Assembly: GCF_051014445.1 (NCBI RefSeq)
Contig: NC_135137.1
Span: 33,109,501 to 33,173,500, forward strand
DNA length: 64,000 nt
From: Colletes latitarsis
Taxonomy: Eukaryota > Arthropoda > Insecta > Hymenoptera > Colletidae
Direction: 5' to 3'
The notes under the pieces are model-generated. The model was not told the DNA's origin, ran no database searches, and saw only the letters and a list, made by a program, of their open reading frames with translations. Every line of letters begins with the position of its first letter. Position 1 is the first letter of the stretch. Below are positions 21,831-33,800 of the stretch, in pieces. Position numbers and translations under genes: made by a program.

Positions 21831-22145
21831 ACCAGGAGTAATTTGTAGAGTTCAGTAATGAACTCTAGGAAAGGCAAGTAAAAATACCTGGGCAGTCGAG
21901 ATTCCAAATCGTATGCCGTAGACGGGAGGTCGGATTTCAGTTGTTAAGAGCGAGAAGGCAAATGTGAGCCTTTCTCTCTCGACTCCCACGAGGTGGTCCG
22001 AAATTACTTCGGGCGTCTTCGGAATAATCGAGGAAGAGGACATGTGTCAGTTTGCCTTTGTCGACTTTCCGAAACTCCACGAGCTCACGTACGCGTGATC
22101 TTCCATGTGTGAGTAGGGCACCGGGTGCTGAATCTGGCATCTCTG

Positions 22146-22685
22146 GTTTTATTTTGCGCGCTCGTCGAGCAGAGCGGTCAGTGCTTCATGGGCACCAACC
22201 CACCTCCTTATCCCCCTAGACAGAAAAAGTTATATTCTTCAGATTAATCAACAAATTATTTGCACGTAGACTGCAGGAGCGAAACTACAAATGTTTGATT
22301 GTAGAGTGACTCTTCTAACAGACTTTTAATCTCCTAATGGAGAATTTCGATTGAATGCTAGTTTTTATCAATCTCATTGTTGGACATGTGTGATGGCATC
22401 ATATATCACATATTTTTTACAAAATTATAATAAATTACCGTTAAATATGAATACGATAAAAGTTCATTAAAAACGCACGTTTCTTTCTTGCTTCTCTCCT
22501 TCGAAATGTAGGAGTGAGAAGGAATACTAGGGAGAAAAACAAATTTCTAAAAGGAATTTCCTAATGTGTAATTTAGAATGGTCGAAAATGCGTTCCTAAA
22601 ATCCTAACCTGACTGTATAGTTATTTTAGTCTTTCCTTTTCTTCGTCGTTATTTTTAGGAAGCTTCGTCTTAAGATCAACATTTA
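22146..22685. other. 5' flank of the CYTH gene
   Basis: Unique AT-rich sequence between the palindromic element and the CYTH start codon. It must hold the CYTH promoter and leader, but no clear core motif could be assigned. Confidence 0.45.
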
Positions 22686-23775
22686 ATGATGCGGAATATT
22701 GAGATAAAAGCAAAAATTGATGATCCAGAATTTTTAGTTTCTCGAGTAAAACAATTAACTAATGCAGATAGCATTATTATAAAACAACATGATACATTTT
22801 TTAAAGTAAAAGAAGGAAGATTAAAATTACGCATATTCGAAGTAAAAGTTGTTTTAATTTCAAAGTATTATTAGTAATTTTCTTCAACTTCGTACAATTT
22901 AATTCTGATAAAATAATAATGTCACTTTTAAATAATCCATTATATAAAGGCGACTAATGAAATGAATTTTCTATTTATTAGTTACTTTAGTCTCATCTAA
23001 TATATTTTTTCTGTTTTCTGTATGTATGACGTATTTTAAAGCAGGTTTGTTATCTTTATTAAAGAATAGGTATATAGATTATGTATATTGTTTGTTAATT
23101 GCAAAGGTAATAAAATAGATGTGTGGGTGAACTAAACTTATGAATAAGAGGTTTTAAGCAGTGTTGGTGTTTGATTAATAATCTATTAGAATGTGATAGC
23201 TCGATAACAGTTATTAGTTACTAATTGAGATATGAATGGACATTAGCCGTATAATACAGGAACTGTCTTTTTTCCATATAGGATGGTTCAGGGGAATTAC
23301 TTTATTATATAAGATCCAATACATTGGGTCCAAAACTTTGCACTTATGAAAAGACAGTTTTGAATGCTGATGCCTGTGTTGGAATTAAAAACATTTTAAC
23401 TGCATCAAATGGTATCATAGGCACTGTAAAAAAGACTAGGAAATTATATATGATTGATCAAACTCGTGTTCATATCGATGAAGTTGAAGGTTTAGGAAAT
23501 TTTATGGAGTTAGAGGTTTGTAGTAGAACAACAAAACCATCACTAAACATGTTACAGAACTTTCTCAGTACCTAGAATGAATTAAATAATTCCAACATTG
23601 GCTATTCGATAGGGATGTATCATTAGTATTATTATTTCAGGTAGTTTTAACAAATGAACAGGATTTGGAAGTTGGAGAGAAGATTGCTGAAGATTTAATG
23701 GCTAAGTTTAATATAAAAAGTGAAGATTTAATAGCAGAAGCTTATGTAGATTTACTTAATAAATCTAATGTATAA
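22686..23775 (+). CDS. CYTH-domain protein (class IV adenylate cyclase / thiamine triphosphatase fold)
   Basis: Exons 22686-22841, 23282-23515 and 23641-23775, all phase 0, giving 174 residues. The CYTH signature near the N-terminus reads RNIEIKAKI. Later elements are FKVKEGRLKLRIF, then ELLYYIRSN after the first junction, then EKTV, KTRKLYMIDQTRVHIDEVEG and LGNFMELE. These are the paired charged strands of the tunnel fold that binds triphosphates and divalent metal. The length fits a single CYTH domain. It resembles the class 2 adenylate cyclase-like subgroup found in archaea and animals. The animal substrate is uncertain, and inorganic triphosphate or a nucleotide is the family-based guess. 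Start: two ATGs in a row at 22686 and 22689; either would serve. A poly(A) signal follows at 23881. Confidence 0.88.
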
Positions 23776-23880
23776 TTGTAATAATACATAATATTTCTCA
23801 CTGTACCTCTGTGGCATTATTTTGTGTACAAGACCAACATATGACCAAAAATTGTTTTTTTTTTTGTATGGTAATATTGA

Positions 23881-23886
23881 AATAAA
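23881..23886 (+). promoter_or_regulatory. poly(A) signal of the CYTH gene
   Basis: AATAAA 106 bp after the stop codon at 23773-23775, the first plus-strand consensus after the coding region. Confidence 0.6.
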
Positions 23887-25699
23887 AATAATCATAGTAA
23901 AAAATATTAACTAATCTTCGTAGTTCTGTAATTGTATAAGTCATTAACAAATACATTTATGTAGTTATTGCTGTATCTACTCTAGATGAGTGAGAAGACG
24001 ATTATTTTGACCATTTAACAAGTCAAAGTATATTTCTTCGCAGAATTCTATAGCGATAATGAAAAATTTCTCCAGAATTGGTTATTAAATGTACGAGTTA
24101 TTTACTGAGATTCTAATGGCGTTAATCGGCGGTGTTATGTTGTCTCCTCGATTGAAAGAGAAGAAAAATGTAGACGTGCAAAAGAGGAAAGGCGAGAACG
24201 AAAAGGCGATGGTACTTTACTATCATAACCGGGATACGCTATAGTGATAACGCCGCCCACGCTTCTCTTCCTTCCTCTTCGATGATCACATTCGCTCGTC
24301 ACATTTCGCGCGTACGCGATCTAATTCAATACTGCCTGTTCGTTTTTAAGGGCACTGTACTGTGTTCTCTTTGTTTCGTTATCGTATAAAATAAATTTGC
24401 TGCTATTTATGGAACGAAAGAGCAGATGGAAAATATTTAAAAGTCTAAGACATTTAAATAAAAACTAAATAATAAAATAATAAAATAGATATTTCGGTTC
24501 ACTGATCAAAATTATGAAAATTTCATGAATTTCAATTTCTTATTTAGAACGGGTGTTAATAATGAAGAAAGTAATGAAAGATTTTACTATTCGAGCAACA
24601 TATTTTCAGATTTAAAAGGCAAGACGTGCTTTCCCGAGCGATGGCGTTGAATTGCCACCATAGAAGGACCTACGATTATAGTTAACGACCGAGGTACTGG
24701 CCAGTCTCAATGGTTTGGCATGCCTACCATAAACCATTCTGCAGAGAACTGAAGGGAAACGAATACAAGTGTGCTGCACGTGTGAACAGCAGCCGACCGG
24801 TTGACGCAAGGGACATTATGGTACATTGGCATGGCCTGTTAACGTCACATGGAAGATCCTTTAATTTCTAAATATTCTTCACATTATAAACAATTCTTAT
24901 TGTTACATATCGATTATAATTAATTTAATATTTATAGATCCATATCCTCCTCCTCCTCATTCTCCTGTATGCTTGTTACACATTTCATTAATGTAAATTT
25001 CATAAATTATACTATAATAATTACTTATACAGGATGTTTCTTCAGAAGAGAATTATTTCAATTCGGTTCTGTTCTTTGACTTTGAACTATTTTTCTTCAG
25101 CACGATAGTAAATATTTCAGTATCAGTACTCGAAGACGATCGAGCCGTATAGAAGACCGCGCGAAGTATAACATTTGCGAACAGTGGTTTATTGTACTGC
25201 ATCCGTAATACGATACTCCAGACTCCATGCTAATTACATCTCTGCTTACACTTTCGTAAACTTACACGTTTAATTCATGCAACGGATAAAAAAACAAATA
25301 TGTAGAAATTACAAAACAATCAGAACCAATGTATGTTCCTATAAAATTAAAAAAGAAGAAAATCTATTATTTACATGTATACAAGTTAAAAAGATATAAA
25401 ATTATTTATTCATTTACTGTATACTTATACGATATAGACGATTACTAACAAAATAAGTAACAATAAAATTAATTGTTCCAGAAAAGGCCTGTGAATTAAC
25501 AGTAACGAAAAAGGAACGGACGCGTATAACAACGAAATTGTAAGGGGCTAATCCACCGAAAACCTTTTTTCTGCGTAACGCCCCCGCATCGTTCCCCTAC
25601 TCGCTCTCTCTCTGCGTCTGTCATTCTTTCTCTAGAGCCACCCGCCGTTTCCCCTCGACCTGTATCACCACCCTCGTCCCGACAATCGAGAAAGGAGCC
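23887..25699. other. intergenic region, likely containing the LanB1 promoter
   Basis: No supported exon. A GC-richer patch lies at 24150-24340. The sequence turns GC-rich again from about 25550, with a CT-rich run (ACTCGCTCTCTCTCTGCGTC) just before the proposed LanB1 leader exon. Transcription start cannot be fixed from sequence alone. Confidence 0.4.
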
Positions 25700-25993
25700 T
25701 CATTCTACGTACGGCACTGGTGGCTGTCGGAGGTTCTCCTTAACAGAGAAACGGTGCGAGAGACGCGTCACCAGGCGTCCACGGCGTTGCTCTCGTTCAT
25801 TCTTGATCCAGTGATCGGCTTCGGTGTATCGTTGTCCGCGGGGATCGACCGTGCCCGTAGGATCGTTCGATCGATCAGTTTTTTCGAGTGTTGATCGCCC
25901 CGTCGTGGTGGATCGCCGAGATCTGACGGATTCCGGAGCCAGAAGCGTTCGAGAAAACTAGACACTCTGTGCCTGGGAGATACACCGAGTTAG
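25700..25993 (+). other. LanB1: probable non-coding leader exon of LanB1
   Basis: GC-rich segment ending at a consensus donor (GAGTTAG/GTAAGA at 25994). It would splice to the acceptor at 27748-27749 that opens the first coding exon. The 5' border is a guess. Confidence 0.45.
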
Positions 25994-27749
25994 GTAAGAC
26001 GATTCTTGCGAGCTGTTATTAGTATTCTTTGTATGCACGTTGCTCGGTGCGTTTGTTTGCACGATGTTTGACGTTCAGACGCAGAACTGCGCGATCGAAG
26101 GCTGATTTGGTATGGTATTAGCCGAGATGGACTCTTATCTGGTGCATTATTGTAACGAATTGAAAATAAAAAACTTTTTACGCGCTCTTTGTTCAACAGG
26201 AATTAGAATTTAAAATATAATTTATGTATATGAATTAAAATAAAAAATGAGAATTTTGTAGAGTAAGCGAATAAACATGTGTATTTTGGAAAGCCTATAA
26301 ATTAGACAATTTACTTTTATCTTTGTGTGTAAAATGTAGTATAAATAAACACATGCTCCACAAGCGGAAATACAATTTTTCGGTAAAAAGTACCAGTCTT
26401 AGAATATAAAGCTAACGTATAGCAATTAATTCACGACATTCATTCGTTCGAACAGTTAAATTTTTATTTGTTCCTTATGAAATATTTCATTCTGTATTAT
26501 TTTTTATTATTTGAACTTCTGGCCGAAGATTATTAAGTTATGTCATGGCGGTTGAGAGAAAGCATTATTTTGTCGTTTAGAAAGAAATATACAAATTTAC
26601 GAGCAGATCATGAAAATATGAGTTTGTGTGTGCTGAAAAGATAAGGTACAACAAATATTTGATTATCTAGCATTCGAGATAGCGCGAAATTTTTTAACTT
26701 ATTTATAGACAGGTACCATTAAACGAAGTATTCTTATACAAAGGAGGATTTCTTTTATCTTAACACGTTCTATAGAAATATATTTATATTCCAGCAATTG
26801 TTTGTTTATTGAGTTCTTCGTTAGTCTAAACAAGCATGTCTTTATCAAAGTTTTCTATCGTAATAATTCTCTACGATGAAGAATAAAGATGTAACTAATG
26901 ATATTACGACAAAATAATTTTTAGTTATATTCAAGTAGATGTTTTCAACTTTAATAAAAGTCATGTTTACTCAGATCAACGAAAACTATAATTACAAATT
27001 CATTCTAGGTAGTTTTATCGATCAAATTTATGCTTTCCAGAAGTTTCTCGCAAATATCTGTTTAAAACGAAGATCCAGCTATTTGTTGATAAATATCTAA
27101 CGTTCCGAATACGCGAATAGCACCGGTTTTGTACGGTCGTTGAACTGTAGACGATAAATATTTGCGAAATTAGAGTTCGTTAATTGCTGAATTTTACTGA
27201 GCGCGAAAATGGAGTGATCGAAATGAAAGAACGTGTTTTTATTTATATTTATCTCGAATGTCCTCGTGCATTTCTTAATCAGCGATGCATTTATTTTTTG
27301 TTAGATTAGAATACTTGACACCAGTTTATGTTTCAAGCACTAATATCACTATAATTATTAACGGTAGATTTTTAAACGCGTGTAACGAAATAATTGATAA
27401 TTCGAGAGTGAATCGAAGGGTCTTTAGTTTCCAGTGAAGTCGTAAACTCGAGACTTCATTCAGATGGGCTCAGGAAACGAACAATCGCGTCGGTAGACGA
27501 TTAGGTTGCTTTTATGACTATGACACAAATACGATATGCGCAAAGTAAAAATATAGCAGAATTGAAAGGAAAGAGACTTCTAATCTTTCCTGGCGTTAGG
27601 TTTATCTGTTGACTATATAGAGTTTGTTGAGTTATCGTTAAAGAAAATTACGCGAATATAAATAAGCGTGACGTTGTTTTTGTATTATTTTTTATACATA
27701 AAAAATAAATCTACGGGCTGTTGTCATTTTTTTTTCTTTTTGCTTTCAG

Positions 27750-27794
27750 ATGGAACATAACGCACATGGCTTAGGCTCGGTTGACAAAGTTTAA
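27750..27794 (+). promoter_or_regulatory. upstream ORF in the LanB1 leader
   Basis: The first three bases of the exon after the acceptor TGCTTTCAG are ATG. They open a 14-codon frame (MEHNAHGLGSVDKV) that ends 18 bp before the LanB1 start at 27813. Such an upstream ORF could lower translation; no effect can be shown here. Confidence 0.5.
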
Positions 27795-27812
27795 ACGAGG
27801 GAAGGAGAAAAA

Positions 27813-30800
27813 ATGGCTCAAATAAATTCTTGTCAGACGATCCTTGCAGTATTGTTATTCGTATTAACTATTGTTTCAAGTAAGTAATATTTAGCAACGC
27901 GCGGTCCTTTCTTTTTGTTTATCGAATATATTACATCACGTATATCTATACGATGTTAATAAAATTTTGTTGTACACGAGAAAGAAGTTGCAGATAAGAT
28001 TAACTATAAATGGATCGCAACGAAAATGTTTGCATCGGTTTGGAAATTAATTTTACGCGACCACGGATCGTCTAGAATTCTTTTTGGCAGGAAAACGAAA
28101 TTTCCTGGTTAATGATTCCGTCGATTGTAAACGACTTTCAGAACGAAATACATGGTTGGAAATCGTCTATTCATGATCACAACGGGCTTTCCATTCATTG
28201 CTCTTACGAGAAGACACTTTATCCATTACGATTAGATAGCGATTCGACCCCTCGACCCGCCTTTCTTCGGAACTTCTCAAGTTTATTTCGGTCTCCAAAA
28301 TCTAAGCGCCCTAGAAATCTAAAACACGCAGACCAGAAGATATTAAATGGCATATTCGAAACTCACTAATAAATCACGGTGAAATTTCTTACTTAAACAA
28401 AAATGAACAGTCGAAGAGCGGCATATTGTATGGTAAATCAGAACTCGAATATATTTCGATCTAAAAATCTAAAGCATGAAGACATTAAATGGCATATTAA
28501 AAATTCATGAATTAAGTAAGATTACAAAAGTTTATTAAAAGATGTATGAGTGTTTATAAAAAAAAAAAATACTTAGGTTGGTAATTTATTATTTTGTAAT
28601 ATTGATAAATGATCAACTATGAATGTACGAGCAACAAAGAATAATAAAGTAATAAAGATGAATTATGAGCAATTGTAAATGAACAAAATGAGGTTTTTTG
28701 GTAGTTTTTCTTCGATTCAAGGGTTTTCATTTGTTGTAATAATTTCCAGAGACGCTACATCATAAACATCCGGTTGTCCCTTGCGATAAACTCTACCGGT
28801 AGTAGAATGCTACATGATAACTACACATTCTAAATTCGTTTAAAATTTTCTCCAAGAAATTATACTATCCAGTTCCCTTTTAAGTTTTTCAAAACGGTTT
28901 CAAATCAGATGAAAAAAGCAGGAATTCGTCCACTGCTAACGACATTACTTTTCTCCTTAGATGCTGCGGATCCGCAATATCCCAGACAAAGACTTCCTGT
29001 CAGAGGTGAGTTGTATTTCTTTATTTAAATCGAAAAAGAGAAAACATGTGATTCAGTCATTAATATTTTACCCTATAAATATATATTTAAAGAATCAACG
29101 TTACTGAGACATTTAATATCAATTGTATTACAAAACAATGTACGTCTGAATAAAACAAGTTTTCAGTGCTGAAAATTATGCTTTATAATTACTCCGAGAT
29201 TGCACCAATTGTTTTCAAATTTTTAAGCTTATTCTCTCATGTATCTAGGGTAATTTGAGAAACTGGTACAAGTATTTCCTTTTTGGATATAACAGAAAAA
29301 AAATGAAAGTGAATTAAAAAACTTTGATCCCCAAAGACTGAAAATATTTAAGGCTGTGTGAAACCTTGAAAGAACAGATTCTGGTACAATTTCTTTTGAA
29401 ACATCGACGTAAGAATACGTAGTACTAGATTAAGCATCCGCGATAAAAACGGGGTGTTATAGGATCGGTCCAGAGAGGAGATATGTCACCCACGGAGGTG
29501 GCGGCAGAGCGCCATAATTGGCCAAGGCAGACTGTTCCTAGTCCAAGAGGTAGCATTCTCGCTGGTTCCACAGAACAATTAAAACCAGCATGATAACGTT
29601 GCATACAAAAATTAATCTTTCTCTTTTTTTGTTTCTGCTACGCGCGTTATTTTACGCGAGGAACGGTATACAGGCGTGTCACCAAATTTTCAGCAACAGT
29701 TAGACGTGTCAATAATTTTGTGACTGTTTCTTTTCAATGGTCGCCACGATTTTTTGACAAACTTTTAACAATAAGAACAAAGTGCAAAAATTGATGAAAT
29801 ACATGATTTGTCGATCTTTAATATTACACTTGTTGATTGAACGATGACTAGAAGAGACACAGCCGCTGTCATGTGTACGTGACTTCACTGCTCCAGTCGC
29901 CATTTATTCAACTTATCGCGTTTGTTCAGGTTCTAGTTTTATCTTGTACACTTATCATTATATCTCTATATTTGTAATTTCTATAGAAAGCTGTCTAATG
30001 ATATTTACGGCGATTTTATCAGCGATAAAATTACCCATCAAAGTGTTAAAAAATCGTGGTTACGACGAAGACTTTGTACAAAGTGTGTAGTGACGATTAT
30101 ACTTCCATTAATTCGAATAATAATTGTTAACAAAGATCTCTTTTTAATACAATAATGCGGCGAAACGGTCAAAGACGATTCGAGACACGCGAAATTCGTT
30201 TCCCTTGCCTTGTGTAATTTTGGTTGAGGTGGTGTCGCGTGGACGACTAACACACGGTCTCTGGGAGTTCTGTTAACCGTTGTTTACCGGTGTGAATAAC
30301 AAATGTTGCCTCCGTAGCTGGTGATGTAACGTTACTCGAACTGGCTGAAGGGATCGGAGATAACCAAATATCGTAGCTAACTCGATCCTTCCTCGAGTAC
30401 CACGACTTCTCTGACTGTCTTCGTTGTTCCTAGGCTCGCACGCGAAGAAGAAGCATCCCTGCGAGCAGAGTTCCTGTTATCCCGCAACGGGGAACCTGTT
30501 GATCGGTCGGAAACATCGATTGGAAGCGTCGTCCACTTGCGGCCTTCACGGTCCCGAAAGATACTGCATCGTTTCGCATCTGAAAGATCGAAAGAAGTGC
30601 TTCTTCTGCGATGCATCGTTACCGAAACAACGACACAATATCGAGAACATCGGCAGCACGTAAGAAAGAAATCAACAATTTTTAACTGCTACCAAATTTT
30701 AATTTGTATTTAAATAAATGGTGGTTCAATTTATATTATTTTTATCTTTAGGGGCTGGTGGCAAGCGGAAAATGGCGTCGAGAACGTCTCGATACGTTTC

Positions 30801-33800
30801 GATCTCGAAGCGGAGTTTCACTTCACCCACATCATCATCCGCTTCAAAACGTTCCGACCCGCGGCGATGCTAATCGAGAGATCTTACGATTTCGGAAAGA
30901 CCTGGAAAGTGTATCGATACTTCGCCCATAATTGCGACCAGTACTTCCCTGGCGTCTCCATCAATCCACCCCAGAGACTCACCGACGTTATCTGCGAGAC
31001 GCGATACTCTGGCGTGGCGCCATCGACAGAAGGTGACGTTATCTTCAGGTAAGCAAAACATCTAACATAAACAACGCATAACCCAAGCACGTGGACGTTG
31101 ATAACGTTATGGGGTCCTGCCCATGAGAGACGAAAAAGAAAAGAAGATGGCCGAAGAGCGCTTGCGAGAGGAACCCTCTGGCGGCAATTACGCAATCCAA
31201 TGGACCCCAAAACGTCAACGCCAGCGAATTAATTGATACTTTATGCAAACTTATGCAGATTTCAATAAAAAGTTGTAGAACATCGTCATAAATTAATTTC
31301 GTATTTTCAGAGTGCTGCCTCGAAACTTGGAGATCGATAATCCCTATTCAAAGGAAGTACAAAACCTGTTGAAAATTACGAATCTTCGTCTCAACATGAC
31401 CAGATTGCACACTTTGGGCGACGATCTTCTCGACGATCGAGCGGAAATTCGCGAGAAATACTATTACGCTATTTCGAACATGGTTATTCGTGGATCGTGC
31501 TCTTGTTATGGTCACGCCTCCAAGTGTCTTCCTTTACCTGGTGTCCAGAACGAGGAGGACATGGTGCATGGTAGGTGCGAGTGCACCCACAACACCACGG
31601 GGCTCAACTGTGAGAAATGTCAGGATTTCTATAACGATCTACCGTGGAAGCCAGCCGTTGGCAAACAGACGAACGCTTGCAGGCCATGCAACTGCAATAA
31701 TCATTCCACCTCGTGTCACTTCGATGAAACCGTTTACGAGAGATCAGGAAGAGTCTCAGGCGGAGTCTGCGACGATTGTCGTCACAACACTCGCGGTCAG
31801 AACTGCGAACAATGCAAACCGTTTTATTATCACGACGTCACGAAGGACATATCGCACTTCGAGGCTTGCCTACGTGAGTTCTAGGATTCCATATATCATT
31901 CTCCTTCGTTTAGAACTTTGTATAAAAATGGAATCGAAGATTGTCTAAGCTATCGTGCTATGTTTTTAATATTAACTTTATTTACTATTCTGCTTTGTAG
32001 CCTGCGATTGTGATCTCTCTGGCTCGTTGGACGACGGGATCTGCGACTCCAGAACCGATCTCCTCAGTGGAGACGAGTCTGGTCGCTGTCACTGCAAAAC
32101 GAACGTGGAAGGTCGTCGCTGCGATCGTTGCAAAAATGGCTACTGGAACTTTGACCCAGAAAATCCGGAGGGTTGTCAAGGTTTGTGCGTTCCGCGTAAA
32201 AGTTTATCGCAAAATCAGTTAGAAAAATATATAGCAAGAGATTACTATCCACTTAGCTTGTACCTGCAATATCTTGGGCACCGTCGACAATCGCGGATGC
32301 AACATGGTCACTGGCGAGTGCACATGCAAACGTTACGTTACTGCTCGCGACTGCAACCAATGTATTCCGGAATATTGGGGCTTGTCGGAGGATCCAGACG
32401 GTTGCAAGCCGTGCGACTGCGATCCAGGCGGTTCTTACGAGAATTCTTGCGACGTCATAAGTGGCCAATGTCGCTGCAGGCCCCACATCAGCGGCAGAAC
32501 CTGCAATCAACCCGAGCAGAGTTACTATACCGGGTCTCTGGACTTCCTGATCTACGAGGGCGAGTTATCAAGGGCTACAGACGTAATCAGTTTTCTATTT
32601 AAAATATATTCATTTATTTCTTAGTTTTCGATGAAAATGGAAGAGATTAGTATACTATTTCTTAAATTCGAAATGACGAATAATAAATGCATAGCCTGCA
32701 CAATTGTTTATATATTTATATATTTGGTGCTTCGACAGAACTGCCAAGTGGTAATCAGAGAACCATACCGCGATGGCAGAAACAGCACTTGGACCGGAAC
32801 AGGATTCATGAAGGCGTTGGAGGGTTCGGTGCTGAATTTCACGATCGACGATATACGTAAAACTTTATTTTACGATGTGATCATACGTTACGAGCCCGTT
32901 CAGCCTGGGGTCTGGGAAAACGTTCAAATAGTTATCGAGAGGGACGAACCAGTGGATCCTGACGGCCCTTGCGGCGACTGGAGACCGGAATACGACACGT
33001 TGTGGGCACAGTTACCAGTACGATCCAGGAGCGTTGTCGCGCAACCCTCCATTTGCCTGGAAGCAGGGAAACGATACAATCTCCTGTTGCAATTCCGTAA
33101 ATTCCAAGGCCACACGGAAACACCTTCGGCTTCCATTTTAGTCGACTCCGTAAGAAACATTCTAATCATTTTTATTGAATCGTATGTAATACTTGAGGGA
33201 CCATTTCTCTCGCAAGCGCCCGATTGACATTCCACCTGCATATATAGGGTGTTCGGTCACCTCTGGGAAAAATTTTAATGGGGGATTCTAGAGGCAAAAA
33301 TAAGGCTTCGTTAAAAAGTTATTAAAAAATTTCAAATCATTCTGAAAAAATTATGTTTGGTTGCGGGGATCAATTATAAGCATTTTTGGTGAATAGACAT
33401 ACCTTCGAAATCCTACGCACTTTCGAGAAAAAAATTTGGATAGATGCCTAAATTTTTCGACGAAAAAAAAAATTTCAAATCGTTCTAAAAAAATTATTTT
33501 CGGTTGCAGGGGTCAATTACAATAATATTTGATGAATACACATACCCTCGAAATCCTACCCACTTTCCAGAAAAAATTCATTACGAGCGTAACTTTAAAG
33601 GTTAATAACTTTTTAACGAATCCTCCATCAACAAATTAGTATTCTTGATTTTCGTGTTATTTTGACCTCTAGAATCTCCCATTAAAATTTTTCCCAGGGG
33701 TAAACTCCCTAAACACTCATTTACTCGATACAAGTTACATTTTATAGCGAATTAACAACGAACAGTTTGATATAATTTGATACATTTAATTTTTCTGTCG

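Larger units (their letters stand above)
18561..22145. mobile_element. 3.6 kb composite palindromic repeat element
   Basis: The left end starts CAGAGATGCCAGATTGAGCA. The right end is its inverted partner, TGCTGAATCTGGCATCTCTG. About 100 bp of end sequence is shared, including TTTCGGAAAG and ACAAAGGCAAACTG. A third copy of this end, in the right-hand orientation, lies at about 19240-19340, so 18561-19340 forms a smaller inverted unit by itself. Beyond it, arms at about 19360-20200 and 20830-22000 are inverted copies of each other (for example CTATGACAATAAATGATATA against TATATCATTTATTGCCATAG). No transposase frame is seen, and no clear target-site duplication. It separates the divergent SRP9 and CYTH genes. 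Confidence 0.85.

Noticed and set aside
18553..22153. Target-site duplication for the 3.6 kb element
   Set aside because: The 8 bases before 18561 and after 22145 do not match.
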